Source of the DNA: Planctomycetota bacterium
GTDB lineage: Bacteria; Planctomycetota; UBA8108; JACQVS01
Assembly (NCBI GenBank): GCA_028280485.1
Contig: JANQLS010000085.1
Location: 62,001-126,000, forward strand
Direction: 5' to 3'
DNA length: 64,000 nucleotides
The position numbers and the translations under genes are program-made. Below are positions 18,220 to 27,531 of the stretch, piece by piece. Below the pieces are notes generated by a model, which searched no databases, had not been told where the DNA came from, and saw only the letters and a list, made by a program, of their open reading frames with translations. How positions within the stretch are numbered: the stretch's first letter is position 1; the number at the start of each line of letters is the position of its first letter.

Positions 18220-18993
18220 GAGAATTTGAAGTCTCCTCGCATCAGTGCCGGATATTCCACCCAGTTGAAATCTAAAACAAGCTGGGGAATTAAACCAAGT
18301 ACTGGTACTCGCTCACGCTTCGCGCTTGAAAGGAGAATTCGCTCGTATTTATAGTTTATTAACGTATTCAAACACATGTTTGAACATCTTATTAACAAAT
18401 GAATCGATCTTTTCAACTTCTTATCAACAATCATAAGGCTTGCTTTAATAAAACGATACGCCAATCAAGCCCGAAGCTTTAGCGAGGGATCAGAGAAGAA
18501 TAAGCCCAATCCAGCAGAGGCAACTCCAAGCTCAAAATCACCTAAAAAGACACCCCTCGCTAATAACCTGTTTATAACTCACCCACCCCAATGTGAATAA
18601 AATCATCTTCATTCCAAGCTCTCAACAATCCTCAACAGAACTTATCCACGATCTCAATTTCAATCATTCAGCTACCAAATTCCCAACCCAGGGTTCAATC
18701 CGCTCGCAAGATGCTTTGTTTTGTTGCATTATGTTCTTCCATCCCGAACCCTGGGTTCGGATGTTTTTAAGTTTATTGGGAATTGCGGGTAGTTCTGGCG
18801 CCAATTCTTGGCAAAATATGGGCTTCAAAATTGGGAATCACGCCCTCTTTCTACCCGTAGTTCAGCCAGTTGTTCACAGTGTTTTTGAGATTGTTCCATC
18901 GTCGGATGGTCGTTGAGAACTTCGAAGTGAATAAGGCGCTGTAACGATTGACCTGAAGAATCACAGTTTTAGAAGTTTTGGAGTATTCAAGCG
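18220..18993. other. Repeat-rich intergenic region upstream of acs
   Basis: This contains degenerate arms rather than genes: CTCGCTCACGCTTCGCGC near 18307, a single family C arm (CAAGCCCGAAGCTTTAGCGA) at 18467-18491, and a broken CCCCTCGCTA word near 18553. A 107-codon open frame at 18593-18916 has no recognisable domain or ribosome-binding site and is left out. The acs promoter is presumably in the last 100-200 bases. Confidence 0.5.
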
Positions 18994-20946
18994 ATGAGCG
19001 AGGCTGGCCGTTCCGAACCGTATGTTCCCCATGAAGATATTTCTCAGCGTGCCTTGGTTAAGAATCTCGATGAATATCGTGAGCTCTACCAAAAGTCCGT
19101 TGACGATCCGGAAGCCTTCTGGAAACAGCAAGCTGAAGAACGCTTAGATTGGATGCAACCTTTCGACAAAGTCCTTGAATGCGAATTTGAAACTCCCTCA
19201 TTCAAATGGTTTTTGGGCGGCAAACTCAATGTAACGGTGAACTGTTTAGATCGTCACGTTGAAGCGGGTCGAGGTGATAAAGTCGCCTTGATTTACGAAG
19301 GGAATGATCCTTCGGAGTCGAACCAAATCACCTACAGCGAACTTCTAAAACAAGTTTGTAAGTTTGCGAATGTATTAAAGGGTCTGGGCGTTCAAAAGGG
19401 TGACCGCGTTTGTATCTACTTACCCATGATTATCGAACTGCCCGTTGCGATGCTAGCGTGTGCCCGAATCGGCGCTGTTCATAGCATCGTTTTTGGTGGT
19501 TTTAGCGCGGATTCATTAAAGAATCGAATTCTCGATTCAACCTGTAAAATCCTTATCACCGCCGATGAAGGAGTACGAGGAACGAAACCGATTCCTCTCA
19601 AGGGTATTTCGGATGAAGCTTTAGACGGAGTCGATTGCATCGAAAAATGCGTTGTCGTCAAACGAACAGGCGCAGATGTACCCATGGTTGACGGGCGGGA
19701 TGTCCATTGGGAAGACCTCATGGCGGATGCCCATGAAACTTGTGAACCCGAAGCCATGGATTCTGAAGATCCTCTCTTCATTCTCTATACTTCTGGAAGT
19801 ACAGGAAAACCCAAGGGAGTTCTCCACACCACGGCTGGCTACTTGCTTTACGCTTCTATCACGCATCAATACGTCTTTGATTACCAAGACGGCGACATGT
19901 ACTGGTGTACGGCTGATATCGGATGGGTCACCGGACACAGTTACATCGTTTATGGTCCCTTAGCCAACTGCGCGACGAGTATTCTGTTTGAAGGCGTACC
20001 GAACTATCCTGATTTTGGTCGCTTTTGGGATGTCGTCGACAAGTACAAGGTCAATATCTTCTACACTGCGCCTACTGCCATTCGCGCCCTGATGCGTGAA
20101 GGTGAGAAGTGGCCCCAAAAATACGATCTTTCAAGCTTAAGAGTTCTGGGGACGGTCGGTGAACCGATCAATCCCGAAGCATGGCTTTGGTACCACAAAC
20201 ACATCGGACACGAACGTTGTCCCATCGTCGATACTTGGTGGCAAACTGAAACGGGTGGAATCCTCATTACTCCGTTGCCCGGAGCTACCCCCACCAAGCC
20301 CGGTTCGGCGACTCTTCCCTTCTTCGGGATTCAGCCCTCCCTTATGGATGAAAACGGGCAAGTCATCGAAGGGAATGATGTCAGTGGAAACCTCTGTATC
20401 TCCTACCCCTGGCCGGGTCAGATGCGAACGGTCTATGGCGATCACCAACGCTTCAAGGAAACCTACTTTATTCAGTATCCCGGTCACTACTTTACCGGCG
20501 ATGGTTGTCGCCGTGATGAAGATGGTTATTACTGGATCACGGGCCGAGTCGACGACGTCATCAACGTCAGCGGTCACCGCATCGGAACCGCAGAAGTCGA
20601 GAGTGCCCTAGTCTCTCATGCTTCCGTCTCCGAGGCTGCAGTAGTAGGCTTCCCGCATGACATTAAAGGGCAAGGTATCTACGCTTACGTCACGATTACC
20701 GATGACTTCGAAGCTAGTGATAAGCTTCGAAAAGAGCTGGTGACGCACGTTAGAAAAGAGATCGGCCCCTTTGCCGCACCCGATGGGATCCAATTCGCAG
20801 CTGGGCTTCCCAAGACTCGAAGTGGTAAAATTATGCGTAGAATTTTACGTAAAATCGCGGCTGGAGAATTCGAGGAGCTGGGAGATACCACGACCCTCGC
20901 CGATCCTTCAGTCGTCGAAGTGCTCATCAAAGATCGACAAGCTTGA
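18994..20946 (+). CDS. acs: Acetyl-CoA synthetase (AMP-forming)
   Basis: The 650-residue enzyme has the full length and motifs of AMP-forming acetyl-CoA synthetase, which converts acetate, ATP and CoA to acetyl-CoA via acetyl-AMP in the cytoplasm. Visible are the adenylate P-loop YTSGSTGKPKG near residue 266, WWQTETGG near 415, the hinge GRVDDVINVSGHR near 515, and KTRSGKIMRR near 607. The lysine of the last motif is the site acetylated by Pat-type enzymes in other bacteria. The N-terminus FKWFLGGKLNVTVNCLDRHV is typical. kdsC begins 7 bases after the stop, so the two may be cotranscribed, although their pathways differ. Confidence 0.97.
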   Translation: MSEAGRSEPYVPHEDISQRALVKNLDEYRELYQKSVDDPEAFWKQQAEERLDWMQPFDKVLECEFETPSFKWFLGGKLNVTVNCLDRHVEAGRGDKVALIYEGNDPSESNQITYSELLKQVCKFANVLKGLGVQKGDRVCIYLPMIIELPVAMLACARIGAVHSIVFGGFSADSLKNRILDSTCKILITADEGVRGTKPIPLKGISDEALDGVDCIEKCVVVKRTGADVPMVDGRDVHWEDLMADAHETCEPEAMDSEDPLFILYTSGSTGKPKGVLHTTAGYLLYASITHQYVFDYQDGDMYWCTADIGWVTGHSYIVYGPLANCATSILFEGVPNYPDFGRFWDVVDKYKVNIFYTAPTAIRALMREGEKWPQKYDLSSLRVLGTVGEPINPEAWLWYHKHIGHERCPIVDTWWQTETGGILITPLPGATPTKPGSATLPFFGIQPSLMDENGQVIEGNDVSGNLCISYPWPGQMRTVYGDHQRFKETYFIQYPGHYFTGDGCRRDEDGYYWITGRVDDVINVSGHRIGTAEVESALVSHASVSEAAVVGFPHDIKGQGIYAYVTITDDFEASDKLRKELVTHVRKEIGPFAAPDGIQFAAGLPKTRSGKIMRRILRKIAAGEFEELGDTTTLADPSVVEVLIKDRQA

Positions 20947-20953
20947 GGTTACC

Positions 20954-21526
20954 TTGCACGCACCACCGGATGAATCTTCAGAGCCTGAACTCTCACCGAC
21001 CCCTGAGGGCTTCACCAGCTCTGCAAAAAAAGTTCGATTATTGGTCTGTGATGTGGATGGTGTGCTCACCGATGGTAGGATAATCCTCGACGGAGGTAAC
21101 GCCGATATCAAAGCGTTCTCCGTCTTAGATGGCTTAGGGCTTCGCATGCTCAAAACTGTCGGAATCAAGGTGGGTCTTTTAACCGGCAGAAAATCAGATG
21201 TCGTCGCCCGCAGAGCCACTGAACTCGATCTTGATTTTTGTGTACAAGGCGCAACGTACAAGCGCCCGCGCTTAGAAGAGATATTAGCGCGTGAACAGGT
21301 GTCGCCAGAGGAGGCTGCCTACATCGGAGACGACATCATCGATCTTCCTTGCTTGAAGATGGTGGGTTTCCCGGTCGCGGTAGCAGATGCGCACCCCGAA
21401 GTGAAAAGAGTGGCTGCTTACTTAACTCGCCAAAACGGTGGTCGAGGCGCAGTCCGAGAGACAGCAGAACTTTTACTCCAAGCCCAAGGGCATTGGCAGG
21501 AAGTTCTTGAAAGGTTCTTCACATGA
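20954..21526 (+). CDS. kdsC: KdsC-type HAD phosphatase (KDO-8-phosphate phosphatase)
   Basis: The 190-residue HAD hydrolase matches KdsC, which dephosphorylates 3-deoxy-D-manno-octulosonate 8-phosphate during LPS inner-core synthesis. It shows the nucleophile motif CDVDGVLTDG (D33 and D35 from the chosen start), motif II in LLTGRKS, the family lysine stretch TYKRPRL, the motif III/IV region YIGDDIIDLPC and the KdsC-specific tail NGGRGAVRE. The start is a TTG at 20954, with TGAGGT five bases upstream overlapping the acs stop; no ATG or GTG lies between there and the conserved region. Its stop overlaps the next ATG (ATGA at 21523), so translation of the LptC/LptA-like protein is probably coupled. 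Confidence 0.9.
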   Translation: MHAPPDESSEPELSPTPEGFTSSAKKVRLLVCDVDGVLTDGRIILDGGNADIKAFSVLDGLGLRMLKTVGIKVGLLTGRKSDVVARRATELDLDFCVQGATYKRPRLEEILAREQVSPEEAAYIGDDIIDLPCLKMVGFPVAVADAHPEVKRVAAYLTRQNGGRGAVRETAELLLQAQGHWQEVLERFFT

Positions 21527-24500
21527 AGTCCGTTCTATTCTTTTTCTTAGTCTGCGGAAGCTTGTTGGGTGTGCTGTGGATTGTTGTCGAAAAAGACTCC
21601 TATCAACCTCCCCCACCTCCTGAGATTCAATCGGATGATGCTGACGATGACACCGATGATGAATCGGGCAACAAGATCACCATCCCTAAGCACGATAAAG
21701 AAAAAGGTCGTCTCGCCTATAAGATCGAAGGTAATCTAGAAAACGAGATCAAGGATCTTCAAGATCCCACTCACCTCGTCTTAACCGATGGCAAGCTTCA
21801 CATTCCCATCTACAATGAAAGCCTGATCAAGCACGCCAACAGTCAAAAAAATCAGGGCACTCCTACTGAAAACCAAGAAGATCAAGAGGGAAACTCAACT
21901 CCTAAAGATCCTAAGAACGAGTCGGCCGATCTAAAACCGATCTACTTCATCTTCGAATTTGATCGCGCCGAGTACTTCGCCGGAGAAGATAAAAACAATC
22001 CTGATAAACAAGGGACGTTCATCTTCAGTGAAGGGGGACGCGGTTATGGCGATGATGGCACAGAGATTCTTTTTGAAGAACTCACTGTCAAGATGGATGA
22101 AGAGTTTTATGAGGTTATCTCCGGTGCGCCTGTTCCTAAGCCCAAAGAGGGAGAAGAAACAGAGCTCGAGTTTAAAAGTAGAAAAGTTTTTAAACTCGCC
22201 ACCGATAAACCCGTCACGATCAAGCACGCTTTAACTGAAATTTACAGTCCTAAGGGAATTAAGAGTCAGCTTCAAGAGCGAGATAAGCTTCAAAGAGTCA
22301 TCTTTAATCCCCCGGTCACGGCCTATATCGATCCCACCTCGGCAGCTACCATCTTTGACTTAGATTTACCTGAGCTCAACTCTAACAAAGCAGCCAAGAA
22401 ATCTGAGGATGGGAAAAAAGATGATCCTAAGTTTTCAAAAGTGGCTGTCATTTGCGATGGCCCGCTGATTTTGGATCGCACCTCCGTACCCGGAACGATT
22501 CAATTTAAAAAAGACGTCTATATTTATCCCAGCGCTAAGGCGCTCGCCGGGGCTCGTCCTGAACGTGAAGATACTTGGTTCCATTGCCAAAACTTAGATT
22601 TGGTCCTCACCGATCCGCGCAAAAAAGTAAAGGGTAAGAAGACCCCACCGTTCTCAAGTGCCATCGCAAGTTGGCCGGGGGATCGGATCAAAGGAATGTA
22701 CGAAGGATTTCCTTTCGAAGGAGATTCATTGACTTGGAAAGTACTCGAGCACGCGGGGCCCATCTTAAATAGTAAAGATATCCCCAGTGAAGCGATTCTC
22801 AAAGGACGGCCCAAGTTTGGGAATGCGGATCAAGATTTTGAATTTAGTTCAGATTTAGCCCGCTTGAAGCTGAACGAGCGTAAAGCTTATCTCAGCGATA
22901 ACATCAAAGGCACAATCAAGATTCCTCAAGATCTTTTAGACGAATCGAAAGAGAGTTCAACGGATTCCAATTCTGCTTCAGCTCAAGGCTCTGAGACAAA
23001 AACGTCGAATACTTCGGTTGCTGATGCAAATAAAGCAGAAGACTCAAAAGAAAAGTGGCGAGTGGGTCTACCGAAGTCATTAAGTTACTCCGCCGACGAA
23101 GTAGAAATTTTCTTTAAGCAGAAATCTGACGACGAAGATTCGAGCAAAGAAGAAAGCGTTAAAGAAAAGCCTTCGAAGCTCGAAGGAGAGGGTCTCAAAG
23201 GCATTTCAAGATTCATCGCCCGCTCCAAGCGCGAAGATGGCTTGGTGATCCAAGGAGTCGGAGATACCAAGTTTCAGCTACAAGGACGGGAGCTCGATTA
23301 TCAAAAAGAGCAGTCTCGAGTCACCCTGACCGGCGGAAAGTCCGTTCCCCCACAATTTACTCATACCAGTTGTGTCGGTACAGCGAAGAAGATCGAACTG
23401 TTCCTTAAGAAAAACATCCTTCGATTTGAAGATGAAGTCACACTCAATGGAAATGTAGAAGAGCTCAAAGAGCTGGTCGGGGCGGAGTCTAAAAGCTCAA
23501 GTAAGTCCGACCCTGAGATGTTACAGATTCTCAGTGAGGTGATCGACGTCAATTTTCTCATCCCTAAAGAAGATAAAAAGGATGAGAAGATTCAAATCTA
23601 TTCGGTTTCGGCCAGAACTAAAGGAAATCGACCCGTAAGCCTCACTCCCATCGAGCAGTCCAATTCAAGTTCTAAAGCTAAGAAGAGTTCGAAGAAAGAT
23701 AGCTACCGTATCGAAGGCCCAAATCTTCTTTGGACTAAAAAAGATCACAAGATCTTCATGAAAGCCGAGGAGATCGGAGGCAAAGGAAGTGGGCGGCTCG
23801 CCCAGCCTCAATTGAGTTTTAAAGGTGGAGTCTTAAAAGCTCACGAGCTTGAGTTCGATCAAAAGAAGTGGATGGCCAACTTAAATAATGGCGTCACGAT
23901 CACCAGTGACGGGGATCCCTCGGAATCAGAGACCGCGAATAATCGTTCGGTAGGACCGGGGAGCCCTAGTGCAAATTCGAAAGCGATGCTAATCGCATGT
24001 GATCGAGCAAAAGTCGAGTTCTTCAAAGATTTCAAACCGGCTTCAAAGTCTCAATTTGAAGATGAAAACTTTAAAAGAATCAAAAGGATCAACGCTTGGC
24101 GCGGAGAAGACAAGCCGATCACGATCGATCGAGAAGATTACTCGGCGGAAGCCCAACGAGCTACTTGGATTTCAGATACGGGTAAGCTTCACCTCTTCGG
24201 AAACGGATTGCAAAAATTCAAACGGGGAAAAGATAGCACTCTTATGGCGGAAGACATCACCTTCCATCACATGGGGAATAAAGGTCAGATTCAACTCCTG
24301 AGAAATGTCGAAGGAAGAATCCGTTTAGAGAGCCAAGACGGTGAGTCCTCTTCTAATAGTTCGAAACCCCTCGATTGGGAATTTAATTGTCCCAACCTCA
24401 CGGTGGATGTGAAGAAAGCTCCCAATCAAAAAGAGCTTGAGCTCGTGGGGATGCACGTATCGGAAAAGATCTTCTTAGAGTGCAAAGAAAAGGGAATTCA

Positions 24501-25110
24501 GCTTCACGGTGATGACCTCAAATACAACCACGCCGAGAAGGTCATCAGAATCTACAGTGAACATGGAAGGTACCAAACTCTCCATCACACTCGAAAGTAC
24601 AACTCTGAAAGCGGTGTTCCCCAGGTAGTCACCAATAAGATCGATGCCCGGGAAGTGCGAGTTTGGTATTTAGAGAACCCTGCACCGATCGGTCGTGGAG
24701 TACAAAAAAATGACCAAGTTGTGGTCAAATTTGAAAAGGATGTGATCGGAACGTTTTACGCGCCGGAGGCTCTCTCCAGCCTCGTTCCCGCATCGGATTC
24801 CCGAAGCGCCCAGACTCAACTGGAAGAATGGAAACTGAGGGCGAATGAGCTTCTCCTGAGGATCCAAAAGACCCCTGATAACAAGCCGATGTTCCCCTAC
24901 GCCTACGCTGAGGGCGAAGTCGATTTTACTTCCGGGAAAAAACGAGCTATGGCTCAAGAGGCTCATTTCAAACAAGATAGGAAGAGTCTCATCCTAAAAG
25001 GCGACCAAAAGCGACCTGTCAGGTTATACTATGAAGGAGAAACTCTTGAAGGCGCCGAAATCGAGCTCCGAAAGCTCGGTAATACCTTCAAGCTCCACCG
25101 CCGAAGGTAG
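21523..25110 (+). CDS. Giant LptC/LptA (OstA)-like envelope protein
   Basis: The 1195-residue protein starts with a single membrane anchor (VLFFFLVCGSLLGVLWIVV), then a proline/acid-rich linker, followed by over 1000 residues of beta-rich, charged sequence without further membrane helices. The C-terminus (about 1125-1195) has AYAEGEVDFTSGKKRAMAQE, then LILKGDQKRPVRLYYEGETLEG, the pattern of LptA/OstA-like LPS-transport domains. Internal stretches such as YRIEGPNLLWTKKDHKIFMKA and ATWISDTGKLHLFGNGLQKF look like further copies of the fold. In proteobacteria kdsC is followed by lptC and lptA (about 190 residues each). Here the same position holds one very long gene with a stop-start overlap. It may form a long periplasmic lipid-transfer bridge; this is inference. 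Low-complexity Ser/Lys/Asp linkers separate the segments. Confidence 0.7.
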   Translation: MKSVLFFFLVCGSLLGVLWIVVEKDSYQPPPPPEIQSDDADDDTDDESGNKITIPKHDKEKGRLAYKIEGNLENEIKDLQDPTHLVLTDGKLHIPIYNESLIKHANSQKNQGTPTENQEDQEGNSTPKDPKNESADLKPIYFIFEFDRAEYFAGEDKNNPDKQGTFIFSEGGRGYGDDGTEILFEELTVKMDEEFYEVISGAPVPKPKEGEETELEFKSRKVFKLATDKPVTIKHALTEIYSPKGIKSQLQERDKLQRVIFNPPVTAYIDPTSAATIFDLDLPELNSNKAAKKSEDGKKDDPKFSKVAVICDGPLILDRTSVPGTIQFKKDVYIYPSAKALAGARPEREDTWFHCQNLDLVLTDPRKKVKGKKTPPFSSAIASWPGDRIKGMYEGFPFEGDSLTWKVLEHAGPILNSKDIPSEAILKGRPKFGNADQDFEFSSDLARLKLNERKAYLSDNIKGTIKIPQDLLDESKESSTDSNSASAQGSETKTSNTSVADANKAEDSKEKWRVGLPKSLSYSADEVEIFFKQKSDDEDSSKEESVKEKPSKLEGEGLKGISRFIARSKREDGLVIQGVGDTKFQLQGRELDYQKEQSRVTLTGGKSVPPQFTHTSCVGTAKKIELFLKKNILRFEDEVTLNGNVEELKELVGAESKSSSKSDPEMLQILSEVIDVNFLIPKEDKKDEKIQIYSVSARTKGNRPVSLTPIEQSNSSSKAKKSSKKDSYRIEGPNLLWTKKDHKIFMKAEEIGGKGSGRLAQPQLSFKGGVLKAHELEFDQKKWMANLNNGVTITSDGDPSESETANNRSVGPGSPSANSKAMLIACDRAKVEFFKDFKPASKSQFEDENFKRIKRINAWRGEDKPITIDREDYSAEAQRATWISDTGKLHLFGNGLQKFKRGKDSTLMAEDITFHHMGNKGQIQLLRNVEGRIRLESQDGESSSNSSKPLDWEFNCPNLTVDVKKAPNQKELELVGMHVSEKIFLECKEKGIQLHGDDLKYNHAEKVIRIYSEHGRYQTLHHTRKYNSESGVPQVVTNKIDAREVRVWYLENPAPIGRGVQKNDQVVVKFEKDVIGTFYAPEALSSLVPASDSRSAQTQLEEWKLRANELLLRIQKTPDNKPMFPYAYAEGEVDFTSGKKRAMAQEAHFKQDRKSLILKGDQKRPVRLYYEGETLEGAEIELRKLGNTFKLHRRR

Positions 25111-25246
25111 AGAAAGTGCTTCTCAAATTCTAAGCACCATCCTCCGAATCTAAGCCCAAGATCCACTCCCAACTTTCTAGCTCCACGAAACTCTTTCGTG
25201 GAGGCTGTTAGGCCGTATCTCAATTGGAATGTTGGCTGAATTATCA

Positions 25247-25885
25247 ATGAATAAACTAAATCTCACACTCATCGCTGGATTGTTCATCACCGTATTTTCA
25301 TCGGGTTGTAGTACCTATACAGCCCCTCGTTTCGATGCTTATGACCAGACACTACTTATCCTTCCATTCAGAGACCTTAAGAACACGAATGGTTGGTACG
25401 GGTGGAGTAATAAGGGAAGGCAAGTCGCTGGCTTCTTTAAAGAAGATGTTGAAAGTGTTTGGGGGCCCGGACTCCTCATCGAAAATACAGACGCTCGGGA
25501 CTTCTTCGAAAAAGTAGAGAAATGGGCCACCAGTCCAGACATCAGTGAAAGTGATTGGCGAAAGCTCGTTAAAGGAGTGCCCGCAGATCTCGTGCTCGTG
25601 GGTGAAATTAGATCCATGCGCTACAGTAACCCGAATGAATTTGGAATTCTTCGTGGGCAAAGCGAATGGCAGTATCGAGTCTATCGTACTATTGATGGAA
25701 AAAGGCTCTATTCCTCAGGCCATCGGAAAACCACTTACCCGAAGCAACAAGATGTGAATGTTCCACTCACAGCTTTTGATACCGATCGCAAGATTCCTGT
25801 GATTCGACAAGGATTATTAAGGACGATGGGTAGGCAGATCAGTAAAGATCTCTACGGCTATTTCGAAGAGGATCATGCCCGTTGA
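25247..25885 (+). CDS. Putative envelope lipoprotein
   Basis: From the ATG at 25247 the 212-residue protein begins MNKLNLTLIAGLFITVFSSGCSTY, a lipoprotein signal peptide with lipobox SSGC. The upstream in-frame start at 25229 would add MLAELS and is less likely. The body starts with LLILPFRDLKNTNGW, like the first strand of the CsgG/LpoB/GNA1162-type lipoprotein fold. DLVLVGEIRSMRYS and WQYRVYRTIDGKRLYSSG follow in the expected order. The exact family is not certain. It lies 136 bases after the LptC/LptA-like gene in the same direction, which suggests an envelope-assembly link. Confidence 0.6.
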   Translation: MNKLNLTLIAGLFITVFSSGCSTYTAPRFDAYDQTLLILPFRDLKNTNGWYGWSNKGRQVAGFFKEDVESVWGPGLLIENTDARDFFEKVEKWATSPDISESDWRKLVKGVPADLVLVGEIRSMRYSNPNEFGILRGQSEWQYRVYRTIDGKRLYSSGHRKTTYPKQQDVNVPLTAFDTDRKIPVIRQGLLRTMGRQISKDLYGYFEEDHAR

Positions 25886-25979
25886 GCGAATCATTTGAGC
25901 TCCATTCTTAGAATTAGTTTCAATTGTTCATTTAAACCCTAGAACAGTGCTTCTTGAGCTTATGATTTTTAGGTATTGG

Positions 25980-26134
25980 TTAACTATCCCGGAGCGTAAG
26001 CGACGGGATACGGTTAATGCTCTATATCGGCAATTTGTGGTTGGAATTAAAAGGCCTTGGCTGTTGTCAAAATCATTATGAAGCGAACTTCATCACGATG
26101 ACCCATCCCGTCGCTCACGCTCCGGGCTAGTTAA
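25980..26134. repeat. MITE-like element, family A copy 4
   Basis: TTAACTATCCCGGAGCGTAA opens the element and the matching arm closes it at 26134. The interior shares CTTCATCACGATGAC.CATCCCG with the copies at 16.9 and 39.6 kb but carries a longer, diverged middle. Confidence 0.8.
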
Positions 26135-26285
26135 CGGATTCCTGTACTTATTCCACCCCTCTAAATCCAAGTCTTTAACAAGGGGCCATCGAGGCCAAAC
26201 GAGCCTCCCACTAAGAGATCTCATTGCCGGCATTTGAAAACTTGATTGAGCCTTCGTATGGGTTGACCATTAGGCGTCAGTTCCT

Positions 26286-26388
26286 CCAAGGGCTGAAAGC
26301 CCGTCATTTTATAGCCCAGGGCAGAGCGAAGCATCGCCCTGGGTTTAAAACCAGGATAATAAACCCTAGCCCTGTAAGGGCGGCACTA
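26286..26388. repeat. GGGCTGAAAGCCC compound palindrome (family E copy 1)
   Basis: Three hairpins in series are visible: GGGCTGAAAGCCC, CCCAGGGC...GCCCTGGG and GCCCTGTAAGGGC. The copy at 52167-52270 has the same order and nearly the same sequence. This is a REP-like unit with no coding capacity. Confidence 0.8.
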
Positions 26389-26613
26389 CACCATTAAACT
26401 CTATTGCTCTTTCTATCTGGTGAGTCCCCGGCCCTGATTTCCACTTAAAGTCATTGATGGGACTTTCTTCTACTGGTACCCTCCCCCAAATTACCCATCT
26501 CTCAACGATTTTATTTTTTCCTCAAAATCCCAAGGTTAAGAATCATAAAACCTTAGGTATTTCCACTAGATCCAGAATTGGAAAACCGAGCCCTGACAGA
26601 TCACCATAATCGT

Positions 26614-26806
26614 GGTAGGATAAGGGTTACTCGCCAAAGGGGAATGATTCACAGGTCTAGGTTCAAGTCTAGACTATAGATACAATTCTCCATTCAGAGC
26701 AAATTTGATTCTGTACTTCAACAGGAACGAATTAAAAGCTCTCATCGAATTTCTGATTTCCGAGAGAGGTCATGGAGGCGAAGGAAGTAACCCTTCTTCG
26801 TTTACC
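26614..26806 (+). ncRNA. Candidate structured RNA upstream of tatA
   Basis: A long closing stem is possible: GGTA (26614) with TACC (26803), AAGGGTTACT (26622-26631) with AGTAACCCTT (26786-26795), and CGCC (26632) with GGCG (26777). Inside it, three hairpins can form: GGTCTAG/CTAGACT near 26657, AGAGC...GCTCT near 26696-26747 capped by CTGT-N6-ACAG, and CTCTC...GAGAG near 26744-26770, which is an alternative to the base of the second. At about 190 nt it is 6S-RNA-sized, but I see no match to a known class. The strand is assumed from the neighbouring tatA. Confidence 0.35.
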
Positions 26807-27008
26807 AATTAGACGGCTTCTCATTAACCATCGCTTCCAATTTCGGATGGCTCCCTGAAGAGATCCTCAAGAGAGGGAAATTGATCTCGTCAGTGGAATT
26901 TTCTGATGGTCTACGGTTTGTAGATCTTCTTAACAATGGAAGCATATCTTTACTCTTTGACAATCAAGAAGACATTGTCTAAGAGTCATCAACCTCGGAG
27001 GTTGAATC

Positions 27009-27263
27009 ATGTCTATCGAATCTATGACTCAATTAGGTTTTATTCAAAATATTGGTCCTATGGGCCTCATCGCAGTTTTGGTTATCGCATTAATCGTATT
27101 CGGAAAGCGCCTTCCCGATGTTGCACGCAACCTCGGTAAAGGTATCGTCGAATTCAAAAAGGGTGTTCGAGGAATCGAAGACGAAGTTGAAGATTCAGTT
27201 CATGAAGCTGAGCAAAAAGCTAACGAATCTAAAGAAAACGATTCCGACTCAACTAACAATTGA
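27009..27263 (+). CDS. tatA: Twin-arginine translocase subunit TatA/E
   Basis: The 84-residue protein has the TatA layout: a short periplasmic N-terminus, one membrane helix (MGLIAVLVIALIVFG), the hinge FGKRLPD at residues 31-37, an amphipathic helix (VARNLGKGIVEFKKGVRGIEDEVE) and an acidic, disordered tail. TatA oligomers form the pore for export of folded proteins with RR signal peptides. AACCTCGGAGGTTG upstream supplies the ribosome-binding site. tatB and tatC are not in the window. A strong terminator follows, so tatA is monocistronic. The next gene carries an RR-containing signal peptide. Confidence 0.95.
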   Translation: MSIESMTQLGFIQNIGPMGLIAVLVIALIVFGKRLPDVARNLGKGIVEFKKGVRGIEDEVEDSVHEAEQKANESKENDSDSTNN

Positions 27264-27312
27264 TCGAAACTCCAAACTGAAATCCATTGAGTCAATGGTT
27301 TAAAGTATTCAT

Positions 27313-27349
27313 AAAACCCGTCTGAATTCGCATTCAGGCGGGTTTTTTT
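27313..27349 (+). terminator. Rho-independent terminator of tatA
   Basis: AAAACCCGTCTGAAT pairs with ATTCAGGCGGGTTTT, closing on a four-base loop and running into seven T residues. Confidence 0.93.
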
Positions 27350-27362
27350 GTGCTGAATATCG

Positions 27363-27481
27363 TAGCCAAATTCGTGAGAATTTGGGTGAGCCTTCAATGA
27401 AAGACGTAATTGCCTTGTAGCCGAACTTGTAAAAGTTTGGCTGAATTCGACGATTGGCCAAACTCTTAAAAGTTCGGCTAC
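27363..27481. repeat. GCCGAACTT palindromic repeat cluster (family D copy 2)
   Basis: Three self-complementary units occur: AGCCAAATTCGTGAGAATTTGG at the left, GCCGAACTTG...AAGTTTGGC near 27420, and GGCCAAACTC...AGTTCGGC at the right. The last two are inverted relative to each other. The whole lies between the tatA terminator and the next gene. Confidence 0.75.
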
Positions 27482-27531
27482 AGTGATTCAGAAACCTTTA
27501 AAATTTGATCCCTCAATCCAATATTGATCTC

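Noticed and set aside
18593..18916. 107-codon open frame upstream of acs
   Set aside because: No recognisable domain, no ribosome-binding site and a composition like surrounding non-coding DNA.
20159..20611. Overlapping frames of about 150 codons on both strands within acs
   Set aside because: acs is unambiguous from all its motifs; these are frame shadows.
26655..26680. T-arm-like word GGTTCAAGT suggesting a tRNA or tmRNA
   Set aside because: The stem around it has the wrong length for a T-arm, and no acceptor, D or anticodon arms or CCA end can be placed.
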